This document shows, piece after piece, positions 25,728 to 34,702 of a stretch of 38,368 bases of DNA; position 1 is the first letter of the stretch, and each line of letters opens with the position of its first letter. The stretch is from Novosphingobium sp. 32-60-15 (lineage in GTDB: Bacteria; Pseudomonadota; Alphaproteobacteria; Sphingomonadales; Sphingomonadaceae): contig NZ_NCEN01000024.1 of NCBI RefSeq assembly GCF_002280675.1, forward strand, positions 1 to 38,368, written 5' to 3'. The notes under the pieces were generated by a model that was not told where the DNA came from, made no database searches, and saw only the letters and a list, made by a program, of their open reading frames with translations. Both the position numbers and the translations under genes were made by a program.

Positions 25728-26828
25728 TCATTCCTCGGTGCGGATCAGCACGGTTTCGCCGATCAGGAAGAACAGCAGGAACGGTGCCCAAGCGGCAAGG
25801 AACGGCGGATAGGCCCCGAAATTGCCCATGGCCAGCGCGGCATTGTCAAACACGAAATAGGCAAAGCCCAGACCCATGCCCGTCACCGCGCGTATGAAAA
25901 GATGGCCGGAACGCGCCAGACCGAATGCCGCAACCGCGCCCAGAAGCGGCATCAGCAACGCCGATAAAGGCCCTGAAAGCTTGTGCCACCATTTGCCCTC
26001 AAGCTCGGTTGTGCGAAACCCGGCTTCGCGGATTGCGACGATTGATCCGTTCAATTCGGATAGCGGTTGCGCATCAGCATCGACCTTGCTGATCGCCACT
26101 TGCACCGGCTCCACCGATTTGGCGTAGACCTGATCGGCTGTTGCAGCCGTTTTGCGCGCGCTTTGCACATCGAACATGACCGGCTTGCTGAAACGCCAGC
26201 CCGGATTGGCGAAACTGGCGGCCGGAGTGGTGACAATCTCGGTGACCATGCCGGTCGGATCGCGGCGATACCAGCTGACTCCGGTCATCCGCATGGCGTT
26301 GCCATCGCCCGCCACCGTCCGCGCAAACAGGATGTTCGGCCCGTCTTGCAGCCAGACATTTGTTTTTACAGCCGATTCTTTGGGGATCGGCCCGTACTGG
26401 ACATTCTGCCAGGCCTTCAGCGTCGCGCTTGACCGCGTGACCACGCGTTCGTTGAAAGCAAACGTCACCGCCGACGTTACGGCGGCCACCAGAAACAGCG
26501 GTGCCAGAACCTGATGCGCGGAAAGCCCTGCCGCTTTCATTGCCACCACTTCGCTATTCTGGTTCAGCGTCATCAGCGTGATGATCGTGGCCAGCAACAC
26601 CGAATAGGGCAGAAACCGGCTGACAAGCTGCGGCATCCGCAGCGATACATAAGTCAGGAGTTCACCCTGCCCATTGCCCGCAGCCGCCATGACTTTGCCG
26701 CTTTCGCTCAGCAGGTCGAGCATTTGCAAGATCAGTACCAGCATCAGCAGCACCGCCACGATGCGCACCGCAAACATCTTGCCGATGTAAACCGCAAGCG
26801 TGCGCGACGGGAAGAATTCAAACTGCAT
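25728..26828 (-). CDS. lptG: LPS export system permease LptG
   Basis: This 366-residue YjgP/YjgQ-family permease has about three N-terminal and three C-terminal transmembrane helices around a periplasmic beta-jellyroll of about 180 residues. It pairs with LptF and the LptB ATPase to extract lipopolysaccharide from the inner membrane. Typical segments are LPYSVLLATIITLMTLNQNS near residue 80 and LSGPLSALLMPLLG in the second membrane half. The start ATG 26828 overlaps the lptF stop by 11 bases; the longer frame to 26987 is antisense to lptF codons and not used. Confidence 0.93.
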   Translation of the reverse strand: MQFEFFPSRTLAVYIGKMFAVRIVAVLLMLVLILQMLDLLSESGKVMAAAGNGQGELLTYVSLRMPQLVSRFLPYSVLLATIITLMTLNQNSEVVAMKAAGLSAHQVLAPLFLVAAVTSAVTFAFNERVVTRSSATLKAWQNVQYGPIPKESAVKTNVWLQDGPNILFARTVAGDGNAMRMTGVSWYRRDPTGMVTEIVTTPAASFANPGWRFSKPVMFDVQSARKTAATADQVYAKSVEPVQVAISKVDADAQPLSELNGSIVAIREAGFRTTELEGKWWHKLSGPLSALLMPLLGAVAAFGLARSGHLFIRAVTGMGLGFAYFVFDNAALAMGNFGAYPPFLAAWAPFLLFFLIGETVLIRTEE

Positions 26829-28062
26829 GCGGTGCCTCGTCGCCTTCAGCCGGGACCGGTTCATCGCGCAACTGTTTGCGTTCAAACAGTTTGCGCAATG
26901 TTCGTGAAATCTTGGCAAAGCCGGTTTCCAACGCGCCAATCGGCTGTCCGCCCGGCACATAGGCAATGCGCCAATACATCCACACAATCAGCGCGGCAAA
27001 TATCGCAAACGGTCCCCACAGCGCCATAACCGGATCAACCTTGCCCAGCGCGGCAACATCCTGTCCGTATTGATTGACCTTGTGATAGGCCACCACCAGA
27101 ATGATCGATAGAAACACCCCAAGCGCCGATGTCGAACGCTTTGGCGGCACGGCCAGCGCCACCGCCAGCAATGGCAGCAGGAACATCATGACCACCTCGA
27201 CCAGCCTGTAATTCAGGCTTGCTCTGGTCTGGTTGCGCAATTCTTGGGAATAGCTGTCGTTCCAGCCGATCCTCAAAAGTTCGGGCAGGAAGTATTCCTT
27301 GTCGGCATCGCCGCGCTGGCGGAATTGCTCGATCTTGGGCAAATCGATCGGCAAATCGTGGCTGGCAAAGCTGAGGACGCGGGGCGATGTGATGTTTGGC
27401 CCATCCTGCACGATCTGGCCATCGGTCAGCCGCAGGATCACCGTATCGGGGCTTTCGCGGTTGGCAAAAAAGCGGCCTTCGCGCGCCGAAATGACCAAGA
27501 CTTGGCTATCGCTCGTTTGAATGCGCGCAAAAATTCCGCGCAAATCGCGGCCCTCATCGCGGCTGGAATCAACCCGCAGTGCGGTGCGGTCCTGTAATGA
27601 ATTGAATTCACCCACCCGGATCGAAGCGCCCAGCGCGCCGGAACGCAATTCAAACTGCAGCTGCTCATAATAATAGCGCGACAGCGGCTGGAGATAGCTG
27701 ACGATCAACAAATTCAGCGCAGCCAGCACAATCGCGAACATGTACGGCACGCGCAGCAACCGGGTATAGGACAGGCCCACGGCGCGCATCACGTCAAGCT
27801 CGGAACTCATCGCCAGCTTGCGGAAAGCAAACAGGATGCCCAGCAGCAGCCCCAGCGGAATCGCCAGACTGGCATATTCGGGCAGCAGGTTGGCCAGCAT
27901 TTTGAACACGACGCTGACCGGCCCGCCTTGCGTTGCCACAAAGTCGAACAGCTTGAGCATCTTGTCGAGCACCAGCAGCGACGCTGCGAGGACAAACACC
28001 GACAACATCGGCACGAATACGAGCCGAGCAATATAGCGATCAGTGGCGGTAAACAGTTTCAC
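26818..28062 (-). CDS. lptF: LPS export system permease LptF
   Basis: This 414-residue member of the same family as lptG starts MKLFTATDRYIAR, has N-terminal helices (PMLSVFVLAASLLVLDKML), a coupling-helix region SELDVMRAVGLSY, a periplasmic jellyroll, then three C-terminal helices. The last 45 residues are a charged cytosolic tail (FERKQLRDEP). It is first in the lptF-lptG unit. The 211 bases upstream, shared with the divergent gene at 28274, hold a plausible TATATT -10 but no EcfG site. Confidence 0.93.
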   Translation of the reverse strand: MKLFTATDRYIARLVFVPMLSVFVLAASLLVLDKMLKLFDFVATQGGPVSVVFKMLANLLPEYASLAIPLGLLLGILFAFRKLAMSSELDVMRAVGLSYTRLLRVPYMFAIVLAALNLLIVSYLQPLSRYYYEQLQFELRSGALGASIRVGEFNSLQDRTALRVDSSRDEGRDLRGIFARIQTSDSQVLVISAREGRFFANRESPDTVILRLTDGQIVQDGPNITSPRVLSFASHDLPIDLPKIEQFRQRGDADKEYFLPELLRIGWNDSYSQELRNQTRASLNYRLVEVVMMFLLPLLAVALAVPPKRSTSALGVFLSIILVVAYHKVNQYGQDVAALGKVDPVMALWGPFAIFAALIVWMYWRIAYVPGGQPIGALETGFAKISRTLRKLFERKQLRDEPVPAEGDEAPHAV

Positions 28063-28273
28063 GTGAGAGCGCGGTCAACCAGAATGCTGAAATCGAAGTG
28101 GTGCTGCACCAGACCTGCCACCATGAGCATGAACGGCACATTTCAAGGGGACTAGCCGTATCGCCGTGATCGGGGAAGGGAAAAGCGCCCATATCCCGAA
28201 TGCCATATCGAAAGTTATGGATGCAGTTTATATTTAAGCGTAGGGTTAAACTCCCGGAATTGGAGTTTTGGAC

Positions 28274-28717
28274 ATGTCCAATAAGCAATCAGGTGGTGCA
28301 TGGTGGACCGCGGCAGACAAGGCTGAACCAGATCAGCAAGCGTATAACGATCTGGCGCAATGGTGCGAAAAGCTGGATCCATCAGAGCAGCGCGCCGGCT
28401 TTGACCGCGTCCTGCATGAAATCACCGATTTTGGCACATCGCCGCAAGGTTCACGCAAGCAGATTGCAGGCCAGTGGATTGCCATGCTGGTTGATTCCGG
28501 TGCATTTGAAAGCGCTGCCATCGCGCTCATGCCGCGCACTTCCACTTTCAGCGGCGGTCGCCTGCAGAACGGCACTTTCGTAGCCCAGGTTGTTCTGGAA
28601 GGAAGCGCGGGCGCTCATTCACGGGAAGCGCAAAGTCTGGCGATGGCTTGGCTTGCTGCGCTGCTGCGTGCGTTTGCTCGGCAAGCAGCCGAAGCAAAGG
28701 GTGCGCTCACCCATTAA
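28274..28717 (+). CDS. Unknown small soluble protein
   Basis: This 147-residue acidic-to-neutral, mostly helical protein has no signal peptide or transmembrane segment. The start ATG 28274 (MSNKQSGGAWW) has GGAG 9 bases upstream. I do not recognise the family. A central stretch RLQNGTFVAQVVLEGSAGAHS reads like a beta-hairpin or ligand-binding turn, and the C-terminal helix is Ala-rich. It is divergent from lptF and convergent with clpS. Confidence 0.7.
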   Translation: MSNKQSGGAWWTAADKAEPDQQAYNDLAQWCEKLDPSEQRAGFDRVLHEITDFGTSPQGSRKQIAGQWIAMLVDSGAFESAAIALMPRTSTFSGGRLQNGTFVAQVVLEGSAGAHSREAQSLAMAWLAALLRAFARQAAEAKGALTH

Positions 28718-28741
28718 TGCGATAGTTTCAGGCGACCGAAT

Positions 28742-29164
28742 TCAGGCTTTTTCAAGCGTGCATTGGAGCGGATGCTGGTTCTGCCGTGCGAAGTCCATCA
28801 CTTGATTCACTTTGGTTTCGGCAATTTCATACGGAAAAATACCACAAACGCCCACACCACGCTGGTGCACATGCAACATCACGCGTGTCGCCTGTTCCAG
28901 ATCCATATGGAAAAAGCGCTTCAAGACCATCACCACGAACTCCATCGGGGTGTAATCATCGTTGAGCATCAGCACTTTAAACTGGCTGGGCTTTTTCGGT
29001 TTGGCGCGGGTTTTGACCGCAATACCGACCTGATCGTTTCGGCCCGGTCCACGTGAATCATCGTCTTCGACGCAGCGTGGAACGTCTTCGACGCAGCGTG
29101 GAACGTCCTCGGCACAGCGGGGAGCGACGGACATGTCCGGTTTGGCGAGGCGAGGCATGCACAT
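28742..29164 (-). CDS. clpS: ClpS-family ATP-dependent Clp protease adaptor
   Basis: The C-terminal 85 residues are a normal ClpS core: [20 protein letters not shown] with the N-degron pocket Asn-Asp, then the [25 protein letters not shown] region and the PYEIAETKV motif. ClpS delivers proteins with destabilising N-termini to ClpAP. The N-terminus is unusual: before the core there is an in-frame triple heptad, [18 protein letters not shown], with three cysteines, encoded by a 21-bp tandem repeat. Start choice is uncertain between ATGs at 29164, 29158 and 29134; none has a good ribosome binding site. Confidence 0.92.
   Translation of the reverse strand: MCMPRLAKPDMSVAPRCAEDVPRCVEDVPRCVEDDDSRGPGRNDQVGIAVKTRAKPKKPSQFKVLMLNDDYTPMEFVVMVLKRFFHMDLEQATRVMLHVHQRGVGVCGIFPYEIAETKVNQVMDFARQNQHPLQCTLEKA
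29064..29126. repeat. 21-bp tandem repeat, three copies, inside clpS
   Basis: Units at 29064-29084 and 29085-29105 are identical (TCTTCGACGCAGCGTGGAACG) apart from reading direction conventions, and 29106-29126 is a diverged third copy. The unit is a multiple of three, so each copy adds seven residues to the N-terminal extension of ClpS. The copy number may vary between strains by replication slippage. Confidence 0.92.
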
Positions 29165-29242
29165 GGTCAAACTAATATCGCATTCCTTACCGTTTACGAC
29201 AAGAGGTACTGCGGGGAAGGTTGCTCGAAATATGTCAGAATG

Positions 29243-29276
29243 AAAAACGGACCGGATGGCCAAGCCGTCCGGTCCG
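29243..29276 (-). terminator. Intrinsic terminator of the phasin gene
   Basis: A 13-bp stem (29248-29260 with 29264-29276, one G-T pair) with a three-base loop is followed on the minus strand by five T bases, directly downstream of the phasin stop at 29349. Confidence 0.85.
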
Positions 29277-29348
29277 CTTTATCAACTCTTCGTCAAATCG
29301 GCAGGAACATTGCTGCTCCCGGGCCTGCTTGACGGATTTGCTAAGCGA

Positions 29349-30206
29349 TTACGCCGCAGTCTTGATCTTTTCGACCGCAAGGCTGACGCGGGTCGAAATA
29401 GGCTGGAAAGCTTCGTTGACAAGCTTCAGCATGGCTTCGCTGTTCTTCGAGCTGGCTGCAACAGCCGCGTCGAAGTTCTTGCGCATCAGAGCCGACTGCT
29501 TTTCGAAGAATTCGGTCGGCGACTTGACCGAGACGAGATCCTTGACGTCAGCAGTCATGGTCTCAAACGAGCTCTTGGTTTCTTCGACATAACCCTTGGT
29601 CATGTCCTGAAGGCCCGAAGCAAGGATCTTGCTCGATTCAACCATGGCTTCAACGTTGCCCTTGGTGAACGAACCGGCATCGCCCAAAGCGGTCTTGGCC
29701 TTTTCCTGGGCGTCCTTGAATGCGGTTTGCATCTTGGTGGTGATTTCGTTTGGTGAAGTCATCATAGCGAACAGTTCCTTCCTTGCTGCCGGAGCGGTTG
29801 CGCTGCCGACAAATGTTTTCACGCTGGGCGTCTTAGCCCGGGGAATGGCGGTGGAAGGACGCTTGCTTGCGGGCTTCACCGCAGCCACCGGCGCAGCCGC
29901 TGCCGTTTTTGGCAACTTCGCAATCGGGGCCTTAGTAATGGCTTTGGCTGGCTTTGCGCGCTGCTTGGGCGCCTTTACCAACTTGGCTGGTTCAACAATC
30001 GCTACAGCCGGCTGGACGGGTGCTTTTACCGGAGCGGCGACCTTTGCTTTCACTTTGTCAGCTTTGACCGGCGCATCCTTTACGGGCGCAACCGGCGCCG
30101 GATCGGCCACAGCGGCTGGCTCGATTGTCGCAACTTCTGGCAACGCGCTAATGGGTTCCACCGCAGGGGAAGTCTCGTTCACGCTGTCCATCACTTTATC
30201 GACCAT
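29349..30206 (-). CDS. Phasin with histone-like Lys/Ala/Pro N-terminal tail
   Basis: This 285-residue protein has a C-terminal phasin domain (TSPNEITTKMQTAFKDAQEK to the end). Phasin_2 features include LASGLQDMTKGYVEET and KSPTEFFEKQSALMRKNFD; it coats polyhydroxyalkanoate granules. The N-terminal part of about 130 residues is Lys/Ala/Pro-rich (KVKAKVAAPVKAPVQP), like the DNA-binding tails of PhaF/PhaM-type phasins. The start is ATG 30206, with AGGAG 8 bases upstream; ATGs at 30239 and 30275 have no such site. It is separated from phaC by a 189-bp MITE. It may tether granules to the nucleoid, but this is inferred. Confidence 0.85.
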   Translation of the reverse strand: MVDKVMDSVNETSPAVEPISALPEVATIEPAAVADPAPVAPVKDAPVKADKVKAKVAAPVKAPVQPAVAIVEPAKLVKAPKQRAKPAKAITKAPIAKLPKTAAAAPVAAVKPASKRPSTAIPRAKTPSVKTFVGSATAPAARKELFAMMTSPNEITTKMQTAFKDAQEKAKTALGDAGSFTKGNVEAMVESSKILASGLQDMTKGYVEETKSSFETMTADVKDLVSVKSPTEFFEKQSALMRKNFDAAVAASSKNSEAMLKLVNEAFQPISTRVSLAVEKIKTAA

Positions 30207-30360
30207 CTTGGCAACTCCTGCTTTCAATCGTGAAGCCATCCCAACGGGGTTAGCACCACTCTTGCTGCACTGCACAAAATAGGCCGCCGATGGGAATTGT
30301 CAAGAAAAATTGTGCACTGCACCATTTCTGAAACAAGGCAAAGAGTTGCTCTGAAGTTTA

Positions 30361-30549
30361 GAGCCAGATGACGTTAGATTGCACCGCTGTGATGGGCCAA
30401 AAGCGGCCCGCCGCTTTGCGGTTGCATCAGGAGGCCCCCCGGACAGCGTCGCGTTGCTTGTCCGGGCAACCAGCCCGACCTGCGCAACGCTCCATGCCAA
30501 GGAACTTCCTGACGCAATCCCGGCGGTGCAATCTAACGTCATCTGGCTC
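30361..30549. mobile_element. 189-bp MITE with 27-bp inverted repeats and TA duplication
   Basis: GAGCCAGATGACG and following bases at 30361-30387 are the perfect inverse complement of 30523-30549. TA lies at both edges (30359-30360 and 30550-30551), so the perfect repeat extends to 28 bases with one base of the duplication. The 135-base interior is non-coding with small inner hairpins. Perfect long terminal repeats, TA target duplication and no transposase are the marks of a miniature element mobilised by an IS630/Tc1-type transposase. The right edge forms the stop codon of phaC (TAG, 30551-30549). Confidence 0.87.
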
Positions 30550-32423
30550 TAGCGTGTCCGGACGTAACGACCCGGCGCATCTTCGATCACGCTATCACCT
30601 TTGCCACCAGGCCGGCGCTTGCCCTTTGCTGCAACTTTGCCTGGCGCCTGTCCGGCGATCCATTCGATCCAGTCCGGCCACCAGCTGCCTTTTGTCTCCA
30701 CTGCACCTTCGATAAAGTGTTCAAGCGTGGAAGGGTTTTTGGGATTGAGCCAGTATTGATACTTGCCCGATTCAGGCGGGTTGACCACGCCTGCAATATG
30801 GCCTGATCCGGCCAGGACAAAGCGCCAGTCACCGGACAAAAGCTGGGTCAGTTTCCACACGCTTTGCGGCGGTGCAATATGGTCTTCACGCCCTGCCTGG
30901 ATATAGCACGGTATTGCAATGCGGCGCAGGTCGATCGGAGTTCCGTCTGCCTCCAGTGAATCGGGAACGACAAGGCGATTGTCGCGATAGAGATCGCAAA
31001 GATAGGACATGTGCCATTTGGCGGGAAGGTTGGTGGTGTCCCCATTCCAGTGCAGCAAGTCGAATGCCGGGTATTCCTCACCCAACATGTAATTGTTGAC
31101 CACGTAATTCCAGATCAGATCAGACCCGCGCAACGTGTTAAAGGTTGCAGCCATGATCCGCCCATCCAGATAACCGTCGTTCGAAAGATTCTGGAGCATC
31201 TTGAGCTGCGAATCATCGATGAAATTGCGCAAGTCGCCCGAAGCTTCGAAATCCACCTGGGCGGTAAAGAACGTCGCGCTGGCGACTTTGTCAGCCTCGT
31301 CGCGTCGTGCCAGGATGGCCAATGTTGCCGCCAGCGTGGTCCCGGCCACGCAATAGCCGATGGCATGGACTGCGGGCACCTTCAAACGGTCGCGCACATG
31401 GTCAATCGCTTCAATCTGCGCGCGGATGTAATCATCCCACATCACATCGGCCATCGACGCATCGGCGGATTTCCATGAAACCACAAACACGCTCAGGCCC
31501 TGTGCCACAGCCCAGCGGACGAAGCTTTTCTGAGGGTTCAGGTCAAGGATGTAAAAGCGGTTGATCCACGGCGGGAATATCAACAGCGGGGTCTCGAACA
31601 CTTCATCGGTGGTCGGCGTGTACTGGATCAACTGGAACAGCGGCGTCTCATGCACCACTTTACCGGGCGTCATCGCAATGTTGCGGCCCAGTTCAAACGC
31701 CAGCGGATCGGTGTGCGTCAGTTGCCCTTTGCGCAGATCGCTCAGCAGATGTTCAGCGCCCTTGACCAGATTCTCGCCTTTGGTCGCCATCGTGCGTTCA
31801 ATCACCACTGGGTTGGTGAAGGGGAAGTTGGCAGGCGAAAGCGCGTCTGTGACGACTTTGGTCGCAAAGATCAGCTGCTCTTTGCGTTCAGGCGGCAGTC
31901 CTTGCGCGTCCTGCGCCATTTGTTGCAGCTTTTCGGACAGGAACAGATACGTTTGATGCAGCAGCGCAAAGGCAGGTTGTTCCTGCCATCGCTTGTCGGC
32001 AAAGCGCCGGTCTTTTCGCGGCAGTTCGGGTGCCGGCTTGTCGCCAGCCAAAGCGCCGCCGGAATACTGCCCCAACAGGGAAGTCCACAGCGCCATGCCC
32101 TCGTTCCACAAGCGCATCTGGGTTTCTGCCTGCGCAATCGGCAATTGCCCGGCCATTTGCATGAACGTCTGCGTCCATTTGCCGATGTCGCCCATCTGCG
32201 CCAGCATCGGCTCGACATGGACAGATTGCTCGGCGCCAAAATCGAGCCACATTTTCTGAAGCTTGGCCGCAGACATCGCCCAGTGTTGCATATCGGCAGG
32301 ATCGGAAACCGCGCTTGGCGCGCCTGTCGGCATCAGCGGCGCGAACATCGCGCGCATCGCTTCACCCTGCTGGCGGAACAGGTCTTCGAAAACGACCGAA
32401 TCCGTGATCGTCTTGTCTGTCAT
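30549..32423 (-). CDS. phaC: Class I polyhydroxyalkanoate synthase
   Basis: This 624-residue polymerase of hydroxyacyl-CoA has an N-terminal domain of about 250 residues and a C-terminal alpha/beta-hydrolase domain. The lipase-like box is GYCVAG (356-361) with nucleophile Cys358; the other triad members are Asp514 in AGREDHIAPP and His542 in AGSGHIAG. A clear AGGGAA lies 7 bases ahead of the ATG. The stop codon TAG is built partly by the TA at the edge of the MITE (its G is the first base of the element), so the insertion left the reading frame intact. Upstream 163 bp are shared with the divergent aminotransferase. Confidence 0.95.
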   Translation of the reverse strand: MTDKTITDSVVFEDLFRQQGEAMRAMFAPLMPTGAPSAVSDPADMQHWAMSAAKLQKMWLDFGAEQSVHVEPMLAQMGDIGKWTQTFMQMAGQLPIAQAETQMRLWNEGMALWTSLLGQYSGGALAGDKPAPELPRKDRRFADKRWQEQPAFALLHQTYLFLSEKLQQMAQDAQGLPPERKEQLIFATKVVTDALSPANFPFTNPVVIERTMATKGENLVKGAEHLLSDLRKGQLTHTDPLAFELGRNIAMTPGKVVHETPLFQLIQYTPTTDEVFETPLLIFPPWINRFYILDLNPQKSFVRWAVAQGLSVFVVSWKSADASMADVMWDDYIRAQIEAIDHVRDRLKVPAVHAIGYCVAGTTLAATLAILARRDEADKVASATFFTAQVDFEASGDLRNFIDDSQLKMLQNLSNDGYLDGRIMAATFNTLRGSDLIWNYVVNNYMLGEEYPAFDLLHWNGDTTNLPAKWHMSYLCDLYRDNRLVVPDSLEADGTPIDLRRIAIPCYIQAGREDHIAPPQSVWKLTQLLSGDWRFVLAGSGHIAGVVNPPESGKYQYWLNPKNPSTLEHFIEGAVETKGSWWPDWIEWIAGQAPGKVAAKGKRRPGGKGDSVIEDAPGRYVRTR

Positions 32424-32586
32424 GTCAGGTTCCCTGCCGTTGTTTGCGCTTCATCTATACACACGATGTGACAGCTTGTTAGCCCTCTTGCTTCTAAACG
32501 AGAGCAAGGTTTCCACGCGTTGTCATTTGGCGTAAGGGCATAAATTGCGGCGCTCCTGCCGCGCCTATCCATACGAGTAAACATCC

Positions 32587-33786
32587 GTGGACGAAGAATT
32601 CTACCGCATGAAGCGCCTGCCGCCCTACGTGATCGCCGAAGTCAATGCGATGCGGGCCGAAGCGCGCGCCGCCGGTAGGGACATCATCGACCTTGGCATG
32701 GGCAACCCCGATCTGCCGCCGCCAGCCCACGTGATCGACAAGCTGTGCGAAGTCGCGCGCAAGCCCGATGCACATGGCTATTCGGCATCATCCGGCATTC
32801 CCGGCGTTCGCAAGGCGCAGGCCAATTACTACGGCCGCCGTTTCAACGTGGAACTTGATCCCGAAACCGAAGTCGTGATGACGATGGGGTCCAAGGAAGG
32901 CCTCGCCAGCCTTGCCACGGCGATCACCGCGCCGGGCGATGTGGTGCTCGCGCCAAACCCCAGCTATCCCATCCACACCTTCGGCTTCATCATCGCAGGC
33001 GCCACGATCCGCTCGGTCCCGACCACGCCGGATGAACGCTATTGGGATTCGCTTGATCGCGCGATGAAGTATTCGGTCCCGCGCCCGTCAGTGCTGATCG
33101 TCAATTATCCATCAAACCCCACCGCCGAAACGGTTGATCTTGCGTTCTATGAACGGCTGGTGGCGTGGGCCAAGGAAAACAAGGTCTGGGTCCTGTCCGA
33201 CCTTGCCTATTCCGAACTCTATTTTGATGGCAACCCCACCCGCTCGATCCTCGAAGTGCCCGGCGCCAAGGATATCGCGGTCGAATTTACCTCGATGTCC
33301 AAGACGTTTTCTATGGCCGGTTGGCGCGTCGGTTTTGCTGTCGGCAATCCGCGCCTGATCGCGGCGTTGAAGCGGGTCAAATCCTACCTCGATTATGGCG
33401 CGTTTACCCCCATTCAGGCGGCGGCTTGCGCAGCACTCAACGGCCCGCAGGATATCGTGGCCAAGAACCGCGAACTCTATCAGAAACGCCGCGATGTGAT
33501 GGTCGAAGCGTTCACCCGCGCCGGTTGGGAAATCCCCAGCCCCAAGGCATCGATGTTCGCATGGGCACCACTGCCGCCCGCGCTCAAGCATCTGGGCAGC
33601 CTCGAATTTTCCAAGCAATTGCTGACCCACGCCGAAGTCGCCGTGGCCGCAGGCGTCGGTTATGGCGAAGATGGCGAAGGCTATGTCCGCATCGCCATGG
33701 TGGAAAACGAACAGCGCCTGCGTCAGGCCGCACGCAACATCAAACGCTATCTGCAATCGATGGGCGTCAATTCCTCCGCAGCCTGA
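32587..33786 (+). CDS. Alanine-type aminotransferase (AlaC-like, class I/II)
   Basis: This 399-residue PLP enzyme has the AlaC/glutamate-pyruvate aminotransferase look. It shows LGMGNPDLPPP near residue 36, YPSNPTAETV near 174, and the PLP lysine K239 in SMSKTFSMAGWR. The likely start is GTG at 32587 (VDEEFYRMKRLPP), as AlaC-type proteins carry a few residues ahead of this segment; ATG 32608 is the alternative. It probably makes alanine from pyruvate and glutamate. Confidence 0.88.
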   Translation: MDEEFYRMKRLPPYVIAEVNAMRAEARAAGRDIIDLGMGNPDLPPPAHVIDKLCEVARKPDAHGYSASSGIPGVRKAQANYYGRRFNVELDPETEVVMTMGSKEGLASLATAITAPGDVVLAPNPSYPIHTFGFIIAGATIRSVPTTPDERYWDSLDRAMKYSVPRPSVLIVNYPSNPTAETVDLAFYERLVAWAKENKVWVLSDLAYSELYFDGNPTRSILEVPGAKDIAVEFTSMSKTFSMAGWRVGFAVGNPRLIAALKRVKSYLDYGAFTPIQAAACAALNGPQDIVAKNRELYQKRRDVMVEAFTRAGWEIPSPKASMFAWAPLPPALKHLGSLEFSKQLLTHAEVAVAAGVGYGEDGEGYVRIAMVENEQRLRQAARNIKRYLQSMGVNSSAA

Positions 33787-33795
33787 ACAAAAGCT

Positions 33796-33834
33796 CCTCC
33801 CCCTTCATCCTGAGCTTGTCGAAGGGGGGAGGGG
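33796..33834. repeat. REP-like intergenic hairpin
   Basis: CCTCCCCCTTC (33796-33806) pairs with GAAGGGGGGAGG (33821-33832), with one bulged G, around a loop that contains TCCTGAGCTTGTC. The core TCCTGAGCTTGTCGAAG is a short repeat seen again and again between genes in sphingomonad genomes. It sits between the aminotransferase and the crotonase genes and can also act as a terminator-like stem. Confidence 0.75.
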
Positions 33835-33886
33835 TTGGGGGTGGGCACGATAGGGTTTGATAACTCATAAGCATCGGATGCCAGCC

Positions 33887-34702
33887 ATGACCAATGCAAG
33901 CCAGAACTTCCATGATCGCGTGACCATCACGATTGCCGATCACGTCGCGCATGTTCTGCTTGATCGCGCGGACAAGATGAATGCGCTCGATGATGCCATG
34001 TTCGAAGCGATCATCGCAGCCGGTCACCACCTCCATAATGCCAAGGGCGTGCGCTGCGTTGTCCTGTCGGGGGCGGGGCGTTCGTTCTGCGCTGGGCTTG
34101 ATCTTGCCAGCATGGCCGACACGGATCGTTGGGGTGAGGGCGGCAATCTGATTGATCGTACCCATGGCAAGGCCAATCGCCCGCAACAGGCGGCCATGGT
34201 CTGGCGCAATCTGCCGATGCCCGTCATCGCTGCCGTACATGGCGTGTGTTTCGGCGGCGGCTTGCAAGTCGCCAGCGGCGCAGACATCCGCTTCATCGCG
34301 CCCGATGCGCGGCTGGCAGTCATGGAAGTAAAGTGGGGCCTTGTCCCCGATATGGCGGGCTATGTCCTGTGGCGCGGCAATGTGCGCGATGATGTCCTGC
34401 GCGAATTGACCTATACGCACCGCGAATTCACCGGCGAAGAAGCCGTCCGCTTGGGCTTTGCCACGCACGTCAGCACAGATCCGCTGGCCGCAGCAATAGC
34501 CTTGGCCCAGACCATCGCGGGCAACAGCCCTACGGCAGTGCGCGGTGCCAAAATGCTGTCCAACCGCACGCCCGATATGGACGTTGAAGATGTGCTGATG
34601 GCCGAATCCAAGGCCCAGCACGAACTGATGTATTCCAGAAACCAGATCGAAGCCGTCCGCGCAGGCATGGAAAAGCGCGCGCCGGAATTCGTTGATCCAT
34701 GA
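33887..34702 (+). CDS. Crotonase / enoyl-CoA hydratase family protein
   Basis: This 271-residue crotonase-fold protein starts at MTNASQNFHD. It has the oxyanion-hole stretch SGAGRSFCAGLDLASM and the second GVCFGGGLQVASGADIRF loop, and a VMEVKWGLVPDM segment. The family includes hydratases, isomerases and thioesterases of fatty-acid oxidation. Only one of the two typical catalytic glutamates can be placed with confidence, so the reaction is open. The ATG at 33887 is used; the frame to 33857 lacks support. It overlaps the next gene by 4 bases (ATGA). Confidence 0.9.
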   Translation: MTNASQNFHDRVTITIADHVAHVLLDRADKMNALDDAMFEAIIAAGHHLHNAKGVRCVVLSGAGRSFCAGLDLASMADTDRWGEGGNLIDRTHGKANRPQQAAMVWRNLPMPVIAAVHGVCFGGGLQVASGADIRFIAPDARLAVMEVKWGLVPDMAGYVLWRGNVRDDVLRELTYTHREFTGEEAVRLGFATHVSTDPLAAAIALAQTIAGNSPTAVRGAKMLSNRTPDMDVEDVLMAESKAQHELMYSRNQIEAVRAGMEKRAPEFVDP

